64,000 nucleotides of DNA from Caulobacter sp. (lineage in GTDB: Bacteria > Pseudomonadota > Alphaproteobacteria > Caulobacterales > Caulobacteraceae). Made by a program: the position numbers and the translations under genes. Location of the stretch: assembly GCA_030645575.1 (NCBI GenBank), contig JAUSMJ010000026.1, positions 18,993-82,992 on the forward strand, in the 5' to 3' direction. This document shows, one piece after another, positions 29,444 through 38,858 of the stretch (the first letter of the stretch is position 1; every line of letters begins with the position of its first letter). The notes under the pieces were generated by a model that ran no database searches, was not told the DNA's origin, and was given only the letters and a program-made list of their open reading frames with translations.

Positions 29444-31615
29444 ATGACCGCGCACAGCAAGACCTTCGAACCCTCCCGCCGCGACCTGGTGGTCGGCGCC
29501 AGCCTGGTCGGCGGCGCCCTGCTGGTCGGCTGCTCGCCGGCCGATCTGCTCAGCATCGGCGGCAAGGTCGATGTCGGGGCCTTCGGGCCCTTCGTCAGGA
29601 TCGCCGCCGACGGGGCGGTGACGGTGATTTCCAAACACATCGAATTCGGCCAGGGCAATCACGCCGGCCTGGCGGCCATCGTCGCCGAGGAGCTGGACGC
29701 CGACTGGACCCGCGTCAGCGTCGAACAGGCCCCGGCCAACGCCAAGCTCTATTCCAACGCGGCCATGGGCGCCCAGGGCACGGGCGGCTCGACCGCCATC
29801 GCCAACAGCTGGGACCAGCTGCGCAAGGCCGGCGCCGGGGCCCGGGCGATGTTCGTCCAGGCCGCGGCCGGCAAGTGGAAGGTCCCCGCCGGCGAGCTGA
29901 CCGTCCGCGACAGCGTCGTCAGCCATGCGAAGAGCGGCAGGTCGGTCGGCTTCGGCGAGCTGCTGGCCGACGCGGCCAGGGTCAAGCCGCCCGAAAGCCC
30001 GGTTCTCAAGGATCCGAAGACCTTCACCCTGATCGGCACGGACCGGGTCCGCCGCAAGGACAGCCTGGTCAAGAGCACCGGGACGGCCCGCTACACCCAG
30101 GACGTCCAGGAGCCGGACATGCTGGTGGCGATGGTCGCCCACGCCCCGCGCTTCGGCGCGACGGTGAAGAGCTTCGACGCAACGGCGGCCAGGGCCGTTC
30201 CGGGCGTGTTCGATGTCTACGAGATCCCGACCGGCGTGGCCGTGACGGCCAGCAATACCTGGGCCGCCCGGCAGGGCCGCGAGGCCCTGAAGGTCGAGTG
30301 GGACGAGTCGAAGGCCGAAAAGCGCGGCTCCGACCAGATCATGGCCGAGTTCCGCGCCGCCGGCGCCGGCAAGGGCCCCAAGGATCTCAAGTGGGTACCC
30401 TTCGATTCGCACGGCGACGCCAGCAAGGCCGACGGCGAGGTGTTCGAGGCGACCTACGACTTCCCCTACCTGGCCCACGCGGCGATGGAGCCGATGAACG
30501 CCGTGGCCAGGGTCAAGGGCGCCAGCGTCAGCATGACGTTCGGCTCCCAGGCCCCGACCATCGACCAGCTCAACGCCGCCAAGATCGTCGGGACGTTGCC
30601 CGGCGCGGTGAAGATCGAGACCCTGTTCGCCGGCGGCTCGTTCGGTCGTCGGGCCAACTTCCAGTCGGACTACGCGGCCGAGTGCGTGCACATCGCCAAA
30701 AAGGTCGGCGGCGGCCGGCCGGTGAAGCTGGTCTGGACCCGCGAGGACGACATGCGGGCCGGCTATTTCCGCCCGATCGTGCACCATAACCTGCGCATCT
30801 CGCTCGACAAGGACGGCTATCCGGCCGTCTGGCGCCATCGCGTGGTCACCCAATCCCTGATGAAGGGATCGCCGATTCCCCAGAAGGGCGACCTGGACGC
30901 CACGGCCGTGGAAGGCGCGCTGGGCTCGCCCTACCTGAAGGCCACGCCGATCGTTGATGCCCAGCTGGCCCTGCCCGAGGTCGGCGTGCCGGTGCTGTGG
31001 TGGCGTTCGGTCGGGGCGACCCACACCGCCTTCGTCATGGAGCACACCATCGACCAGCTGGCCCGCAAGGCCGGCAAGGATCCGGTCGAATACCGCAAGG
31101 TGCTCTACGAACGGGCCGGCGCCAAACGACACCTGGCCGCCCTCAACCTCGCCCTCGAAAAGGCCGGCCCCGCCCCGGCCGGGCTGTCGCGCGGCGTGGC
31201 CGTCCACGAGTCCTTCGGCACCGTGGTCGCCGAGATCGCCGACGTCGAGATCGCCGACGGGGCGGAACCGCGCGTGCGCCGGGTGGTCACGGCCGTCGAG
31301 TGCGGCATCGCCATCTCGCCCAATCAGATCGCCGCCCAGATGGAAGGCGGCATCTGCTACGGCCTGTCGGCCGCCCTTTACGGCGAGGTGACGCTGAAGG
31401 ACGGAGTCGTCGAACAGACCAATTTCGACGGCTACCGCGTGCTGCGGATGAACGAGGCGCCGACGGTGGAGACTTACATCGTGCCGTCCGGCGCCGCGCC
31501 CTCGGGCATCGGAGAGCCCGGCACGCCGGTCATCGCCCCGGCCGTGGCCAACGCCCTGCTGGCCGCCGGCAAGCCGCCGACCTACCGGCTGCCGTTCGTG
31601 AAGACCGGTAGCTGA
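29444..31615 (+). CDS. Molybdopterin-binding subunit of xanthine dehydrogenase family (IorB-like), Tat/lipobox N-terminus
   Basis: SRRDLVVGASLVGGALLVGCSPADLL; KHIEFGQGNHAGLAAIVAEELDADWTRV, LFAGGSFGRRANFQSDY, WWRSVGATHTAFVMEHTIDQLA, GIGEPGTPVIAPAVANALLAA. Confidence 0.94.
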   Translation: MTAHSKTFEPSRRDLVVGASLVGGALLVGCSPADLLSIGGKVDVGAFGPFVRIAADGAVTVISKHIEFGQGNHAGLAAIVAEELDADWTRVSVEQAPANAKLYSNAAMGAQGTGGSTAIANSWDQLRKAGAGARAMFVQAAAGKWKVPAGELTVRDSVVSHAKSGRSVGFGELLADAARVKPPESPVLKDPKTFTLIGTDRVRRKDSLVKSTGTARYTQDVQEPDMLVAMVAHAPRFGATVKSFDATAARAVPGVFDVYEIPTGVAVTASNTWAARQGREALKVEWDESKAEKRGSDQIMAEFRAAGAGKGPKDLKWVPFDSHGDASKADGEVFEATYDFPYLAHAAMEPMNAVARVKGASVSMTFGSQAPTIDQLNAAKIVGTLPGAVKIETLFAGGSFGRRANFQSDYAAECVHIAKKVGGGRPVKLVWTREDDMRAGYFRPIVHHNLRISLDKDGYPAVWRHRVVTQSLMKGSPIPQKGDLDATAVEGALGSPYLKATPIVDAQLALPEVGVPVLWWRSVGATHTAFVMEHTIDQLARKAGKDPVEYRKVLYERAGAKRHLAALNLALEKAGPAPAGLSRGVAVHESFGTVVAEIADVEIADGAEPRVRRVVTAVECGIAISPNQIAAQMEGGICYGLSAALYGEVTLKDGVVEQTNFDGYRVLRMNEAPTVETYIVPSGAAPSGIGEPGTPVIAPAVANALLAAGKPPTYRLPFVKTGS

Positions 31616-31619
31616 CGGG

Positions 31620-31657
31620 GACAGGATTAGCTGTCCCTTGGGACTGCTTATCCTGTC
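31620..31657. repeat. 38-nt core-conserved hairpin, copy 1
   Basis: GACAGGATTAGC-TGTCCCTTGGGACT-GCTTATCCTGTC; 12-bp arms with one mismatch. Confidence 0.85.
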
Positions 31658-31674
31658 TCTGTCACCGCATCGGG

Positions 31675-31712
31675 GGCAGGCTATCCAGTCCCAAGGGACA
31701 GGAAAGCCTGCC
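31675..31712. repeat. 38-nt core-conserved hairpin, copy 2 (inverted core)
   Basis: GGCAGGCTATCC-AGTCCCAAGGGACA-GGAAAGCCTGCC; arms with one mismatch. Confidence 0.85.
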
Positions 31713-31714
31713 GT

Positions 31715-31752
31715 GACGGGACAAGCTGTCCCTTGGGACTGCTTGTCCCGTC
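31715..31752. repeat. 38-nt core-conserved hairpin, copy 3
   Basis: GACGGGACAAGC-TGTCCCTTGGGACT-GCTTGTCCCGTC; perfect 12-bp arms. Confidence 0.9.
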
Positions 31753-31756
31753 GCTA

Positions 31757-32365
31757 TCACTCATCCACGTCGAACAGCACCCCATCGTCGTCGGTCGGGA
31801 CAAGCGCCAGGCCGTGGGTCATGGCGTTCAGCAGCCAGCCGGCGCCGCGATCGCCGGCCAGGGATCGCAGGGCCGGGAACAGCTCGGCCGAGAACAGCGC
31901 CGGATGCCCGCGCCGGCCATCGCACACGGGCGCCGCGGCCCGGGCGCCAGCTGCGAGAGCCTCCGCCAGCCTGGGCGCGACCTCATGCGGGATCCGCGGC
32001 ATGTCGCCCAGGAAGACGAAGACGCCGGTCGTGTCTGGCGGCAGGCTGGCGATCCCCATGCGCAGGGAGGCGCCCATGCCCTCGGCGTGCCGGGCGTTGT
32101 GCGCCAGATGCAGACGACCGGATTGGCCGGTCCTGTCGGCATAGCGGCTGGCGGCCGCGAGCACGGCCTGGTCCGCGCCCCAGACGACGGTCACCGACCG
32201 CACGGGCGCGGCGAAGGCGGCGGCCAGGGCGGCGTCCAGCAGCAGGCCCTCGCCCCAGGGCGCGGTCAGCTTGCCGCCGCCGAAGCGCGATCCCGCTCCG
32301 GCCGCCAGGACGATCGCTTCGAGCGCTCGATTTGCCTCAGCCCCTGTCGCCACGCTCGTCTCCAC
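31757..32365 (-). CDS. MobA-like NTP transferase / molybdenum cofactor cytidylyltransferase family protein
   Basis: [60 protein letters not shown]. Confidence 0.88.
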   Translation of the reverse strand: METSVATGAEANRALEAIVLAAGAGSRFGGGKLTAPWGEGLLLDAALAAAFAAPVRSVTVVWGADQAVLAAASRYADRTGQSGRLHLAHNARHAEGMGASLRMGIASLPPDTTGVFVFLGDMPRIPHEVAPRLAEALAAGARAAAPVCDGRRGHPALFSAELFPALRSLAGDRGAGWLLNAMTHGLALVPTDDDGVLFDVDE

Positions 32366-32382
32366 CCTATTCTAGGGAGAGT

Positions 32383-33396
32383 ATGACGCTCCAGACCGCC
32401 CGTCCCGCCCTGATCGACGGCTTTGGCCGCACGGTGACCTATCTGCGGGTCTCGGTGACGGACCGCTGCGACCTGCGCTGCGTCTACTGCATGGCCGAGA
32501 AGATGGTCTTCCTGCCCAAGGCGCAGGTGCTGACGCTCGAGGAACTGGACCGGATCGCCAGCGCCTTCATCGGCCTGGGCGTGCGCAAGCTGCGGCTGAC
32601 CGGCGGCGAGCCGCTGGTGCGCAAGGGCTTCATGAGCCTGGTCGAGAGCCTGTCGCGACACCTGAGGTCTGGCGCGCTCGATGAACTGACCCTGACCACC
32701 AACGGCACACGGCTGGCCGAGTTCGCGGGCGACCTTGCGCGGCATGGCGTGAAGCGGGTCAACATCTCGATCGATACGCTCAAGCCCGACCTGTTCCGCA
32801 CCCTGACCCGCGGCGGCGACCTGGCCAAGGTCATCGCCGGGATCGAGGCGGCCCAGGCGGCGGGCATCGCGGTGAAGATCAACGCCGTGGCCCTGGCTCG
32901 CGACAACGCCGCCGAGATACCGGACCTGATCCAGTGGGCCCATGGCCGGGGCCTCGACATGACCCTGATCGAGGCCATGCCGCTGGGCGAGATCGAGGCC
33001 GACCGCACCGACCAGTTCCTGTCGCTCGAACAGGTCCGGCGTGAGCTCTCCAGCTACTGGACCCTGACCGACCTGCCGCTGAACACCGGAGGCCCGGCGC
33101 GCTATGTGCGCGTCGAGGAGACCGGCGGCCGGCTGGGGCTGATCACGCCGCTGAGCCACAATTTCTGCGAGGCCTGCAATCGCGTGCGGCTGACCTGCAC
33201 GGGCACGCTGCACACCTGCCTGGGCCGGGAGGACGCCAGCGATCTGCGGGCCGTGCTGCGCGCGGGCGCCAGCGACGCCGGCCTCGTCGAGGCGATCCGC
33301 CATGCCATCGACGCCAAGCCGCAAGGGCATGATTTCCAGATCGCGCGCGGCCAGGCGCCGGCGACGCGGCGCCACATGTCGACGACAGGGGGCTGA
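32383..33396 (+). CDS. moaA: GTP 3',8-cyclase MoaA
   Basis: [67 protein letters not shown]. Confidence 0.97.
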   Translation: MTLQTARPALIDGFGRTVTYLRVSVTDRCDLRCVYCMAEKMVFLPKAQVLTLEELDRIASAFIGLGVRKLRLTGGEPLVRKGFMSLVESLSRHLRSGALDELTLTTNGTRLAEFAGDLARHGVKRVNISIDTLKPDLFRTLTRGGDLAKVIAGIEAAQAAGIAVKINAVALARDNAAEIPDLIQWAHGRGLDMTLIEAMPLGEIEADRTDQFLSLEQVRRELSSYWTLTDLPLNTGGPARYVRVEETGGRLGLITPLSHNFCEACNRVRLTCTGTLHTCLGREDASDLRAVLRAGASDAGLVEAIRHAIDAKPQGHDFQIARGQAPATRRHMSTTGG

Positions 33397-33397
33397 G

Positions 33398-33637
33398 ATG
33401 GCGCGGGTGCTGCTGTTTGGCCGTCTCGCCGACGTGGCCGGGTGGCGCGAACGGATGATCGAGGCCGACAGCCTTTCGGCGCTTCGGGTGGCGCTGGCGC
33501 GGGGCGACGGGGTGCTGGGCGAGGCGCTGGCCGGTCCCGGCGTCCAGGCGGCGATCGACAAGACCATCGTGCGCGGCGACGCCGCCCTGACCCCGGCCTC
33601 CGAGGTCGCCTTCCTCCCGCCGATGAGCGGCGGATGA
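33398..33637 (+). CDS. moaD: Molybdopterin synthase small subunit MoaD
   Basis: 79-aa ubiquitin-like protein ending in GG (VAFLPPMSGG) between moaA and moaE. Confidence 0.9.
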   Translation: MARVLLFGRLADVAGWRERMIEADSLSALRVALARGDGVLGEALAGPGVQAAIDKTIVRGDAALTPASEVAFLPPMSGG

Positions 33638-34083
33638 GCGTGGTGCTTCAGACCGAACCGTTCGAGCCCGGCGCCCTGCTGACGGCCTTCGCGGCCGGCC
33701 GCGCGGAGACCGGCGCCGTGGCCAGCTTCACCGGCCTTGCCCGGGCCGAGCAGGGGCGGGCGGTGGCGCTGGAACTGGAAGCCTGGCCCGGTTTCACCGA
33801 CATTGAAATCGCCCGCATCGGCGAGACCGCCGCCGCGCGCTGGGGCCTGCAGGACTGGCTGGTGGTGCATCGCACGGGGCCGATCGCTCCGGGCGAAGCG
33901 ATCGTCTTCGTGGCCACCGCCGCGTCGCACCGGCGCGAGGCGTTCGAGGCCTGCGACCATCTGATGGACTACCTCAAGAGCCGCGCGCCTTTCTGGAAGA
34001 AGGAACACGGTCCGGACGGCGCGCGCTGGATCGAACCGACCGATCGTGACAGGACGGATGCTGAACGTTGGGAGACCACATGA
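33634..34083 (+). CDS. moaE: Molybdopterin synthase catalytic subunit MoaE
   Basis: GAVASFTGLAR, LELEAWPGFTDIEIARIGE, VVHRTGPIAPGEAIVFVATAASHRREAFEACDHLMDYLKSRAPFWKKE. Confidence 0.96.
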   Translation: MSVVLQTEPFEPGALLTAFAAGRAETGAVASFTGLARAEQGRAVALELEAWPGFTDIEIARIGETAAARWGLQDWLVVHRTGPIAPGEAIVFVATAASHRREAFEACDHLMDYLKSRAPFWKKEHGPDGARWIEPTDRDRTDAERWETT

Positions 34084-34631
34084 CCTCGCCCTTCCCCATC
34101 GGCGGCCGGATCGATGAAAGCCTGGCCGTCAAGCCCGTGCGCGTCGCCGTGCTGACCGTCTCCGACACCCGCGACGAGGAGAGCGACACCTCCGGCCACC
34201 TGCTGGCCGAACGGGTGAAGTCGGCGGGCCATGAGCTGGCCGACAAGCGGGTGGTGCGCGACGACGTGGCCCAGATCCGCCAGCAGATCGAGGCCTGGGT
34301 CGCTTCGGGCTCGGTCGACGCCATCGTCTCGACCGGCGGCACCGGCCTGACCGGCCGCGACGTGACGCCCGAGGCCGTGCGGCCGCTGTTCGACAAGGAG
34401 ATCGACGGTTTCTCGGTGATCTTCCACCTGGTCAGCTACCAGTCGGTGGGTCTTTCCACGCTGCAGTCGCGGGCCCTGGCGGGGCTGGTGAAGGGGGTGT
34501 TCGTCTTCTGCCTGCCGGGATCGAACGGCGCGGTGAAGGACGGCTGGGACAAGGTCATCGCCGCCCAGCTCGACAGCCGTCACCGCCCCTGCAACATGGT
34601 CGAGCTGATGCCCCGACTCCTCGAGAAATAG
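34080..34631 (+). CDS. moaB: Molybdenum cofactor biosynthesis protein B
   Basis: [65 protein letters not shown]. Confidence 0.96.
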   Translation: MTSPFPIGGRIDESLAVKPVRVAVLTVSDTRDEESDTSGHLLAERVKSAGHELADKRVVRDDVAQIRQQIEAWVASGSVDAIVSTGGTGLTGRDVTPEAVRPLFDKEIDGFSVIFHLVSYQSVGLSTLQSRALAGLVKGVFVFCLPGSNGAVKDGWDKVIAAQLDSRHRPCNMVELMPRLLEK

Positions 34632-34644
34632 GGCTGCTGGAGTC

Positions 34645-35124
34645 ATGAGCAAGCTGACGCACATCGACGACCAGGGCCGCGCGCGGATGGTCGATGTCAC
34701 GGGCAAGCCGGACACGGTGCGCGAGGCGGTCGCCACGGGCCTGGTGCGCATGGACGCGGCCACCCGCGTCCTGGCCCTGTCGGGCGACGCCAAGAAGGGC
34801 GACGTGCGGGCCGTGGCCGAGATCGCCGGGGTGATGGCGGCCAAGAGGACGTCCGAGCTGATCCCGCTGTGCCATCCGCTGGCCCTGTCGAAGGTCGAGG
34901 TGTCGGTGACGCCGCACGACGCGGGCCTGGCCGTCGAGGCGCGGGTGAAGACCACCGGCCCGACCGGGGTGGAGATGGAAGCCCTGACCGCCGTCTCGGT
35001 CGCCTGCCTGACCCTCTACGACATGCTCAAGGCGGCCGACAAAGGCATGGTCATCGAGGCTGTCCGGCTGGAAGAGAAGACCGGCGGCAAGTCGGGCGAG
35101 TGGAAGCGGCTGCATACGCTTTGA
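34645..35124 (+). CDS. moaC: Cyclic pyranopterin monophosphate synthase MoaC
   Basis: [96 protein letters not shown]. Confidence 0.97.
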   Translation: MSKLTHIDDQGRARMVDVTGKPDTVREAVATGLVRMDAATRVLALSGDAKKGDVRAVAEIAGVMAAKRTSELIPLCHPLALSKVEVSVTPHDAGLAVEARVKTTGPTGVEMEALTAVSVACLTLYDMLKAADKGMVIEAVRLEEKTGGKSGEWKRLHTL

Positions 35125-35127
35125 CGG

Positions 35128-36384
35128 TCAGGCCGCGAACGCGTTGCGGACGCGCTCGAGGCCATGGAGCACCTCATGCCGGGAGGACTCGCTTACACCG
35201 GCCCCGCTGGCGAACCCTGACCAGCCCGCGACGGCATCGGCGTTTTGCTCCAGGATTTCGTTGATCGTGGCGGTTGTCAGGCCGTGCAACTTTCCCAATC
35301 GCGCGACGTGGTCGCGAGTCGGGTTTCGGCCCTCCCCGTCGATGGCGAGATAGTGTTCGCCGCCGGGACCGATGGAGAAGGTCAGATCATAGGCCGGCGC
35401 CAGCCGCCATTCCCCGTCCGCGTCCATCAGGAAGGCATGCTGGCGTGTGTGATCGTCGCGATTGCAGGCCAGGACGTTGAACACCATCCGCCGGAACGCC
35501 GCCGCGACATCGTCCGCGTGCCGGGTGATCCGCAAGGTCGCCCGCAGGAAGGTGTCATAATTGGCCGACGGCCGGTCAGACCGCGCTTCAATGGCGCCGC
35601 AGAGGGAGACCATGTGCAGCTTCCGGCCGGGCTCGGGACGGTCAAACCGCCTGGTGGCGAAACAGGGCGGCCCTGACGCCGTCTCCAGCAGTCGGTGCTC
35701 CGACAGTGTCAGGCCCGCGGCGGCGGCCATGTCGGCATAGGCGGCCTCAATGGGGCCGATATCCTGGGGATCATTGATGGCCGGAAACTTGACGATCCAG
35801 GCATCGTGGCCCGCCGCCGTTTCTCCCGCTGAAACCGAGATCGCGCCCTCGGCGTCAAAGCCCACATGCACCTTTGGGCGCGCGCCGCCTGATCCTCCGG
35901 CCAGTCGGGCCAGAACCTCGATCAGCGCACTGTCGTTCCCGGCCAGGATGGCCGCTGACTCCGTGACCAGGGTGTTGAGGTCAAGGGCCTCGTCGGCCGC
36001 CGCCGGCGTTGTGGCGGGAGCATAGGTCAAGGCGCCGCGCCCCTGGTCGCCGACCAGCGCCAGTCGGTCCAGTGGGTTGAGCTCCTCGATGCGCACGCCG
36101 AGCCCGGCGAGCCGCTTGCGCATGACCACATAACCCCAGCCCTCCGGGAGGCTGTCGGCGAGGAAGCCATGAAGCCCTTCGAAGTCTCGCCCCCGGGCGG
36201 CGAGGAGCCCTGGGTCGGGTGGGTAGAGCAGGGCTGAAACGTCCAGGCGGGCGGCAATGACCTCTCGCGACCACTCCAGCTGCGCCAAGCCGTCCGCCAT
36301 CGCCAGGCGAGCGGTCGGGATCGGGGGAGAGTCGGTCTCGAAGGCCAGCGATGCCGACAGCGGCGTTCCGGGGGCGAGCTTCAT
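35128..36384 (-). CDS. hipA: HipA-family serine/threonine kinase toxin
   Basis: GGARPKVHVGF, WIVKFPAINDPQDIGPIEAAYADMAAAAGL, FATRRFDRPEPGRKLHMVSLC, FNVLACNRDDHTRQHAFLMD...WRLAPAYDLTFS. Confidence 0.92.
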   Translation of the reverse strand: MKLAPGTPLSASLAFETDSPPIPTARLAMADGLAQLEWSREVIAARLDVSALLYPPDPGLLAARGRDFEGLHGFLADSLPEGWGYVVMRKRLAGLGVRIEELNPLDRLALVGDQGRGALTYAPATTPAAADEALDLNTLVTESAAILAGNDSALIEVLARLAGGSGGARPKVHVGFDAEGAISVSAGETAAGHDAWIVKFPAINDPQDIGPIEAAYADMAAAAGLTLSEHRLLETASGPPCFATRRFDRPEPGRKLHMVSLCGAIEARSDRPSANYDTFLRATLRITRHADDVAAAFRRMVFNVLACNRDDHTRQHAFLMDADGEWRLAPAYDLTFSIGPGGEHYLAIDGEGRNPTRDHVARLGKLHGLTTATINEILEQNADAVAGWSGFASGAGVSESSRHEVLHGLERVRNAFAA

Positions 36385-36683
36385 CGGCTCGACGACGCTC
36401 GTGAAAGCCTGACGGTCCCGGCTTGCTGACGTAGAAGGTCATCCAGGCTGATTGCTGCTGGCTTGGGAAACAGCGCCGCCAGGCCCTCCTCGCAGCGCAG
36501 GACCATTGCCGCCTTGACCATGTCTTCGATGGAAGCCTGTCCCTGGCCCTCGAGGCGTCGCCAGGTTCGGTAAGCGACGCCGGCGCGCCGCGCCGCCTCC
36601 TGTTGGGACCAGCCAAGGCTTACCCTGCGGCCTCTAATCCGACTTCCGAGCTCCTGAAGGATTTCCGGGCAGGTTTTAAGCAT
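36381..36683 (-). CDS. hipB: HipB-like XRE-family antitoxin
   Basis: LGSRIRGRRVSLGWSQQEAARRAGVAYRTWRRLEGQGQASIEDMVKAAMVL HTH; ATGA overlap with hipA. Confidence 0.88.
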   Translation of the reverse strand: MLKTCPEILQELGSRIRGRRVSLGWSQQEAARRAGVAYRTWRRLEGQGQASIEDMVKAAMVLRCEEGLAALFPKPAAISLDDLLRQQAGTVRLSRASSSR

Positions 36684-36686
36684 CGT

Positions 36687-36745
36687 CCATATATGGCCCA
36701 AATGGGTTCATTGCGCAACATAACTGTCCATATACGGACAGTTAT
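36687..36745. promoter_or_regulatory. Two palindromic operator candidates upstream of hipBA
   Basis: CCATATATGG (36687-36696) and ATAACTGTCC-ATATAC-GGACAGTTAT (36720-36745), sharing the TCCATATA half-site. Confidence 0.7.
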
Positions 36746-36762
36746 AACTCCCAGATTGCACA

Positions 36763-37710
36763 TCAACCGACGACCGGTGCGGCCCGTAGGGCCACCACCT
36801 CGCCCACCGTCGCCACGGCCACCTCCCAGGGCGCCTTGCCGCCGAGGTCGAGGCCGATGGGCGCGCGCAGCCTGGCCAGTGCGGCCTCGCCGATGCCGTC
36901 GGCCCGCAGCCGCGCCAGGCGTTCGGGCAGCCGCTTGCGGGCGCCGAGCAGGCCGACATAGGGCGCGGGCGACGGCAGGGCGGCCAGCAGGGCCTCGTGG
37001 TCGATGGCCATGTCGTGGCCGCACACGGCCACGGCGGTCCAGGCGTCCAGGCCGATGGCCGTCAGGGCCCGGGCCGGCTCGTCCCGGCTGTAGGCGACGC
37101 CCGCCAGCGGCGGCGGAGCGGCCGGGCCGCGCGGCCGGATCAGGCTGGTCTCGAATCCGGCCTCGGCGGCCAGTCTGGCGATGGCCAGGGCCGTCGGGTC
37201 GGCGCCGAGCACGACCATCCGCCAGACCGGATCGTGCCGCCGCGTCAGCGCGCCGGACCAGGCCTCCGCGGTCTCGCCGCAGGTCCGCCGCGCGCCATCG
37301 CTGATCCAGACCGCCGGCCGGCGCAGGTCCATCAGCTGGAAGAGCCTGGCCGCCGCCGCGTCGTCCGGGCTGATCCGCTCGACGAGGATCTCGATCCGCG
37401 CGCCGCACAGCAGGCGGATGTCCGGCCAGGGACTGCCCTCGCCGTAGACGAGGCGGCGCGGCGCGCCATCGGCCAGGCAGGCGCGGGCATGGCCGGCCAC
37501 ATCGCCCTCGACGCAGCCGCCGGACAGGAAGCCCGACACCAGGCCCTCGGCGAACACCATCTGGGCGCCGACGGGTCTTGGCCCGCCGTCGCCGAGCGCG
37601 GCGATGGTCGCCAGAACGGCGGGCCGGCCGGCCGTCAGCGCCGCGCGCAGAGCCGGGCGCTGATCGTCGGTCAGGCCGTAGTCGGGCCAGTCGGGCAGGG
37701 GCGCGTCCAT
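36763..37710 (-). CDS. XdhC family protein
   Basis: AVLATIAALGDGGPRPVGAQMVF, GFLSGGCVEGDVAGHA, LLCGARIEILVERI, YVGLLGARKRLPERLARLRADG, RLRAPIGLDLGGKAPWEVAVATVGEVVALR. Confidence 0.93.
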   Translation of the reverse strand: MDAPLPDWPDYGLTDDQRPALRAALTAGRPAVLATIAALGDGGPRPVGAQMVFAEGLVSGFLSGGCVEGDVAGHARACLADGAPRRLVYGEGSPWPDIRLLCGARIEILVERISPDDAAAARLFQLMDLRRPAVWISDGARRTCGETAEAWSGALTRRHDPVWRMVVLGADPTALAIARLAAEAGFETSLIRPRGPAAPPPLAGVAYSRDEPARALTAIGLDAWTAVAVCGHDMAIDHEALLAALPSPAPYVGLLGARKRLPERLARLRADGIGEAALARLRAPIGLDLGGKAPWEVAVATVGEVVALRAAPVVG

Positions 37711-37814
37711 GGGCCCGACATTAACCCCCGCTAAACGCTCTCGATACCGCTTCCTTAAGGGTCTCGGGCGCATGGTTACCCCCGACTTCACCACGAAGCC
37801 CGGAAGGAACCCCG

Positions 37815-38858
37815 ATGGGGCGCGTCGCCTTCATACCCTCGCCACCCGCCCCGAAGGGGGGGCCGCGCCTGCGCGCGCTTGGGTGCCGGCTGTGGGACGA
37901 CGGCGGCGACGAGCGCATCGATTTCGACATGGCTGGCGGCTCGGCGCTGCTGGGGCATGCCCATCCCGTCGTGGAGGCCGCCGTCGCCGCCGACGCGCCC
38001 GTCGAGGATGACGTGCGGGCCGCGCTGGCCGACCTCCTGCCCACCCCGGCCGGGGTGCGCTTCTGCGCCGAGGAGTCCCAGGCCCTGCCCGCGGCCATCG
38101 ACGCGGCCCGCCGCGCCACCGGCCGCCGCCGCGCCGCCGTCTGGGACGTCGGCGCCGGCGCCTATGGCGGCGTGGACGATCTGGCCGCCATCGTGGTCGA
38201 TCCGCTGGGCGCGCCGCCCGCCGATCTGGCCGCCGTCCGCCGCGCGGCCGACGCCGCCGGCGCGGTGCTGATTTTCGACGAGGGCGTCTCCGCCTTCCGC
38301 GTGCACGAGGCCGGGGCCCAGGGCCTGAGCGACGTCACGCCCGATCTGGCCGTATTTGGCTCGGCCCTGGCCAACGGCCGGTCGATCGGCGCGGTCGCCG
38401 GCCGCACGGACCTGATCCAGGCCCTCGACCCCGAGGATCTGCCGGCCCCTTCGACGCCGTCGCTGGCCGCGGCCGGGGCCACGCTGCGGCTGCTGGCGAG
38501 TGACCCGGTCGCGCCGCGCCTGCGGGTGCTGGGCGCCGAGCTCCAGGCCGAGGTGGCCCGGCTGGGCCGGGTCGCGGGTGCGGAGAAGCTGTTCGCCCTC
38601 GACGGCGACCCCTCCCTGCCCACGCCGCTGTTCGCCCGGCCCCAGATCGAGGGCCTGTGGCTGCGCGGGATGGCCGGCCGCGGCTTCGTCGTCGTCGGAC
38701 CGCACGCCCTGTCCGCCGCCCATGGCGAGCCGGAAGTCGCCGCCCTGATCGCCGCCTACGGCGCCCTGCTGCCGAAGTTCGCCGAGGAAGGGCCCCGCCT
38801 GGGCCCGATCCCCCGTGCCGATTTTATTTACGACGTTCGTCCAGAAGGACACGCATGA
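37815..38858 (+). CDS. Shortened class-III (GSA-type) aminotransferase-fold protein lacking the PLP lysine
   Basis: VRFCAEESQALPAAIDAARRATGRRRAAVWD, VLIFDEGVSAFR, TPDLAVFGSALANGRSIGAVAGR (lysine position is Ser), FARPQIEGLWLRGMAGRGF. Confidence 0.8.
   Translation: MGRVAFIPSPPAPKGGPRLRALGCRLWDDGGDERIDFDMAGGSALLGHAHPVVEAAVAADAPVEDDVRAALADLLPTPAGVRFCAEESQALPAAIDAARRATGRRRAAVWDVGAGAYGGVDDLAAIVVDPLGAPPADLAAVRRAADAAGAVLIFDEGVSAFRVHEAGAQGLSDVTPDLAVFGSALANGRSIGAVAGRTDLIQALDPEDLPAPSTPSLAAAGATLRLLASDPVAPRLRVLGAELQAEVARLGRVAGAEKLFALDGDPSLPTPLFARPQIEGLWLRGMAGRGFVVVGPHALSAAHGEPEVAALIAAYGALLPKFAEEGPRLGPIPRADFIYDVRPEGHA

Noticed and set aside
29363-31207. 614-aa minus-strand ORF
   Set aside because: Antisense shadow of the molybdohydroxylase large subunit.
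31620-31752. Possible CRISPR-like array of similar short repeats
   Set aside because: Copies alternate orientation, the repeats are hairpins with diverged arms and the spacings (17 and 2 nt) are not spacer-like; no cas genes nearby.
37733-37747. CtrA-like TTAA-N7-TAAA upstream of the aminotransferase-like operon
   Set aside because: One mismatch to TTAA-N7-TTAA and no other support; too weak to list.
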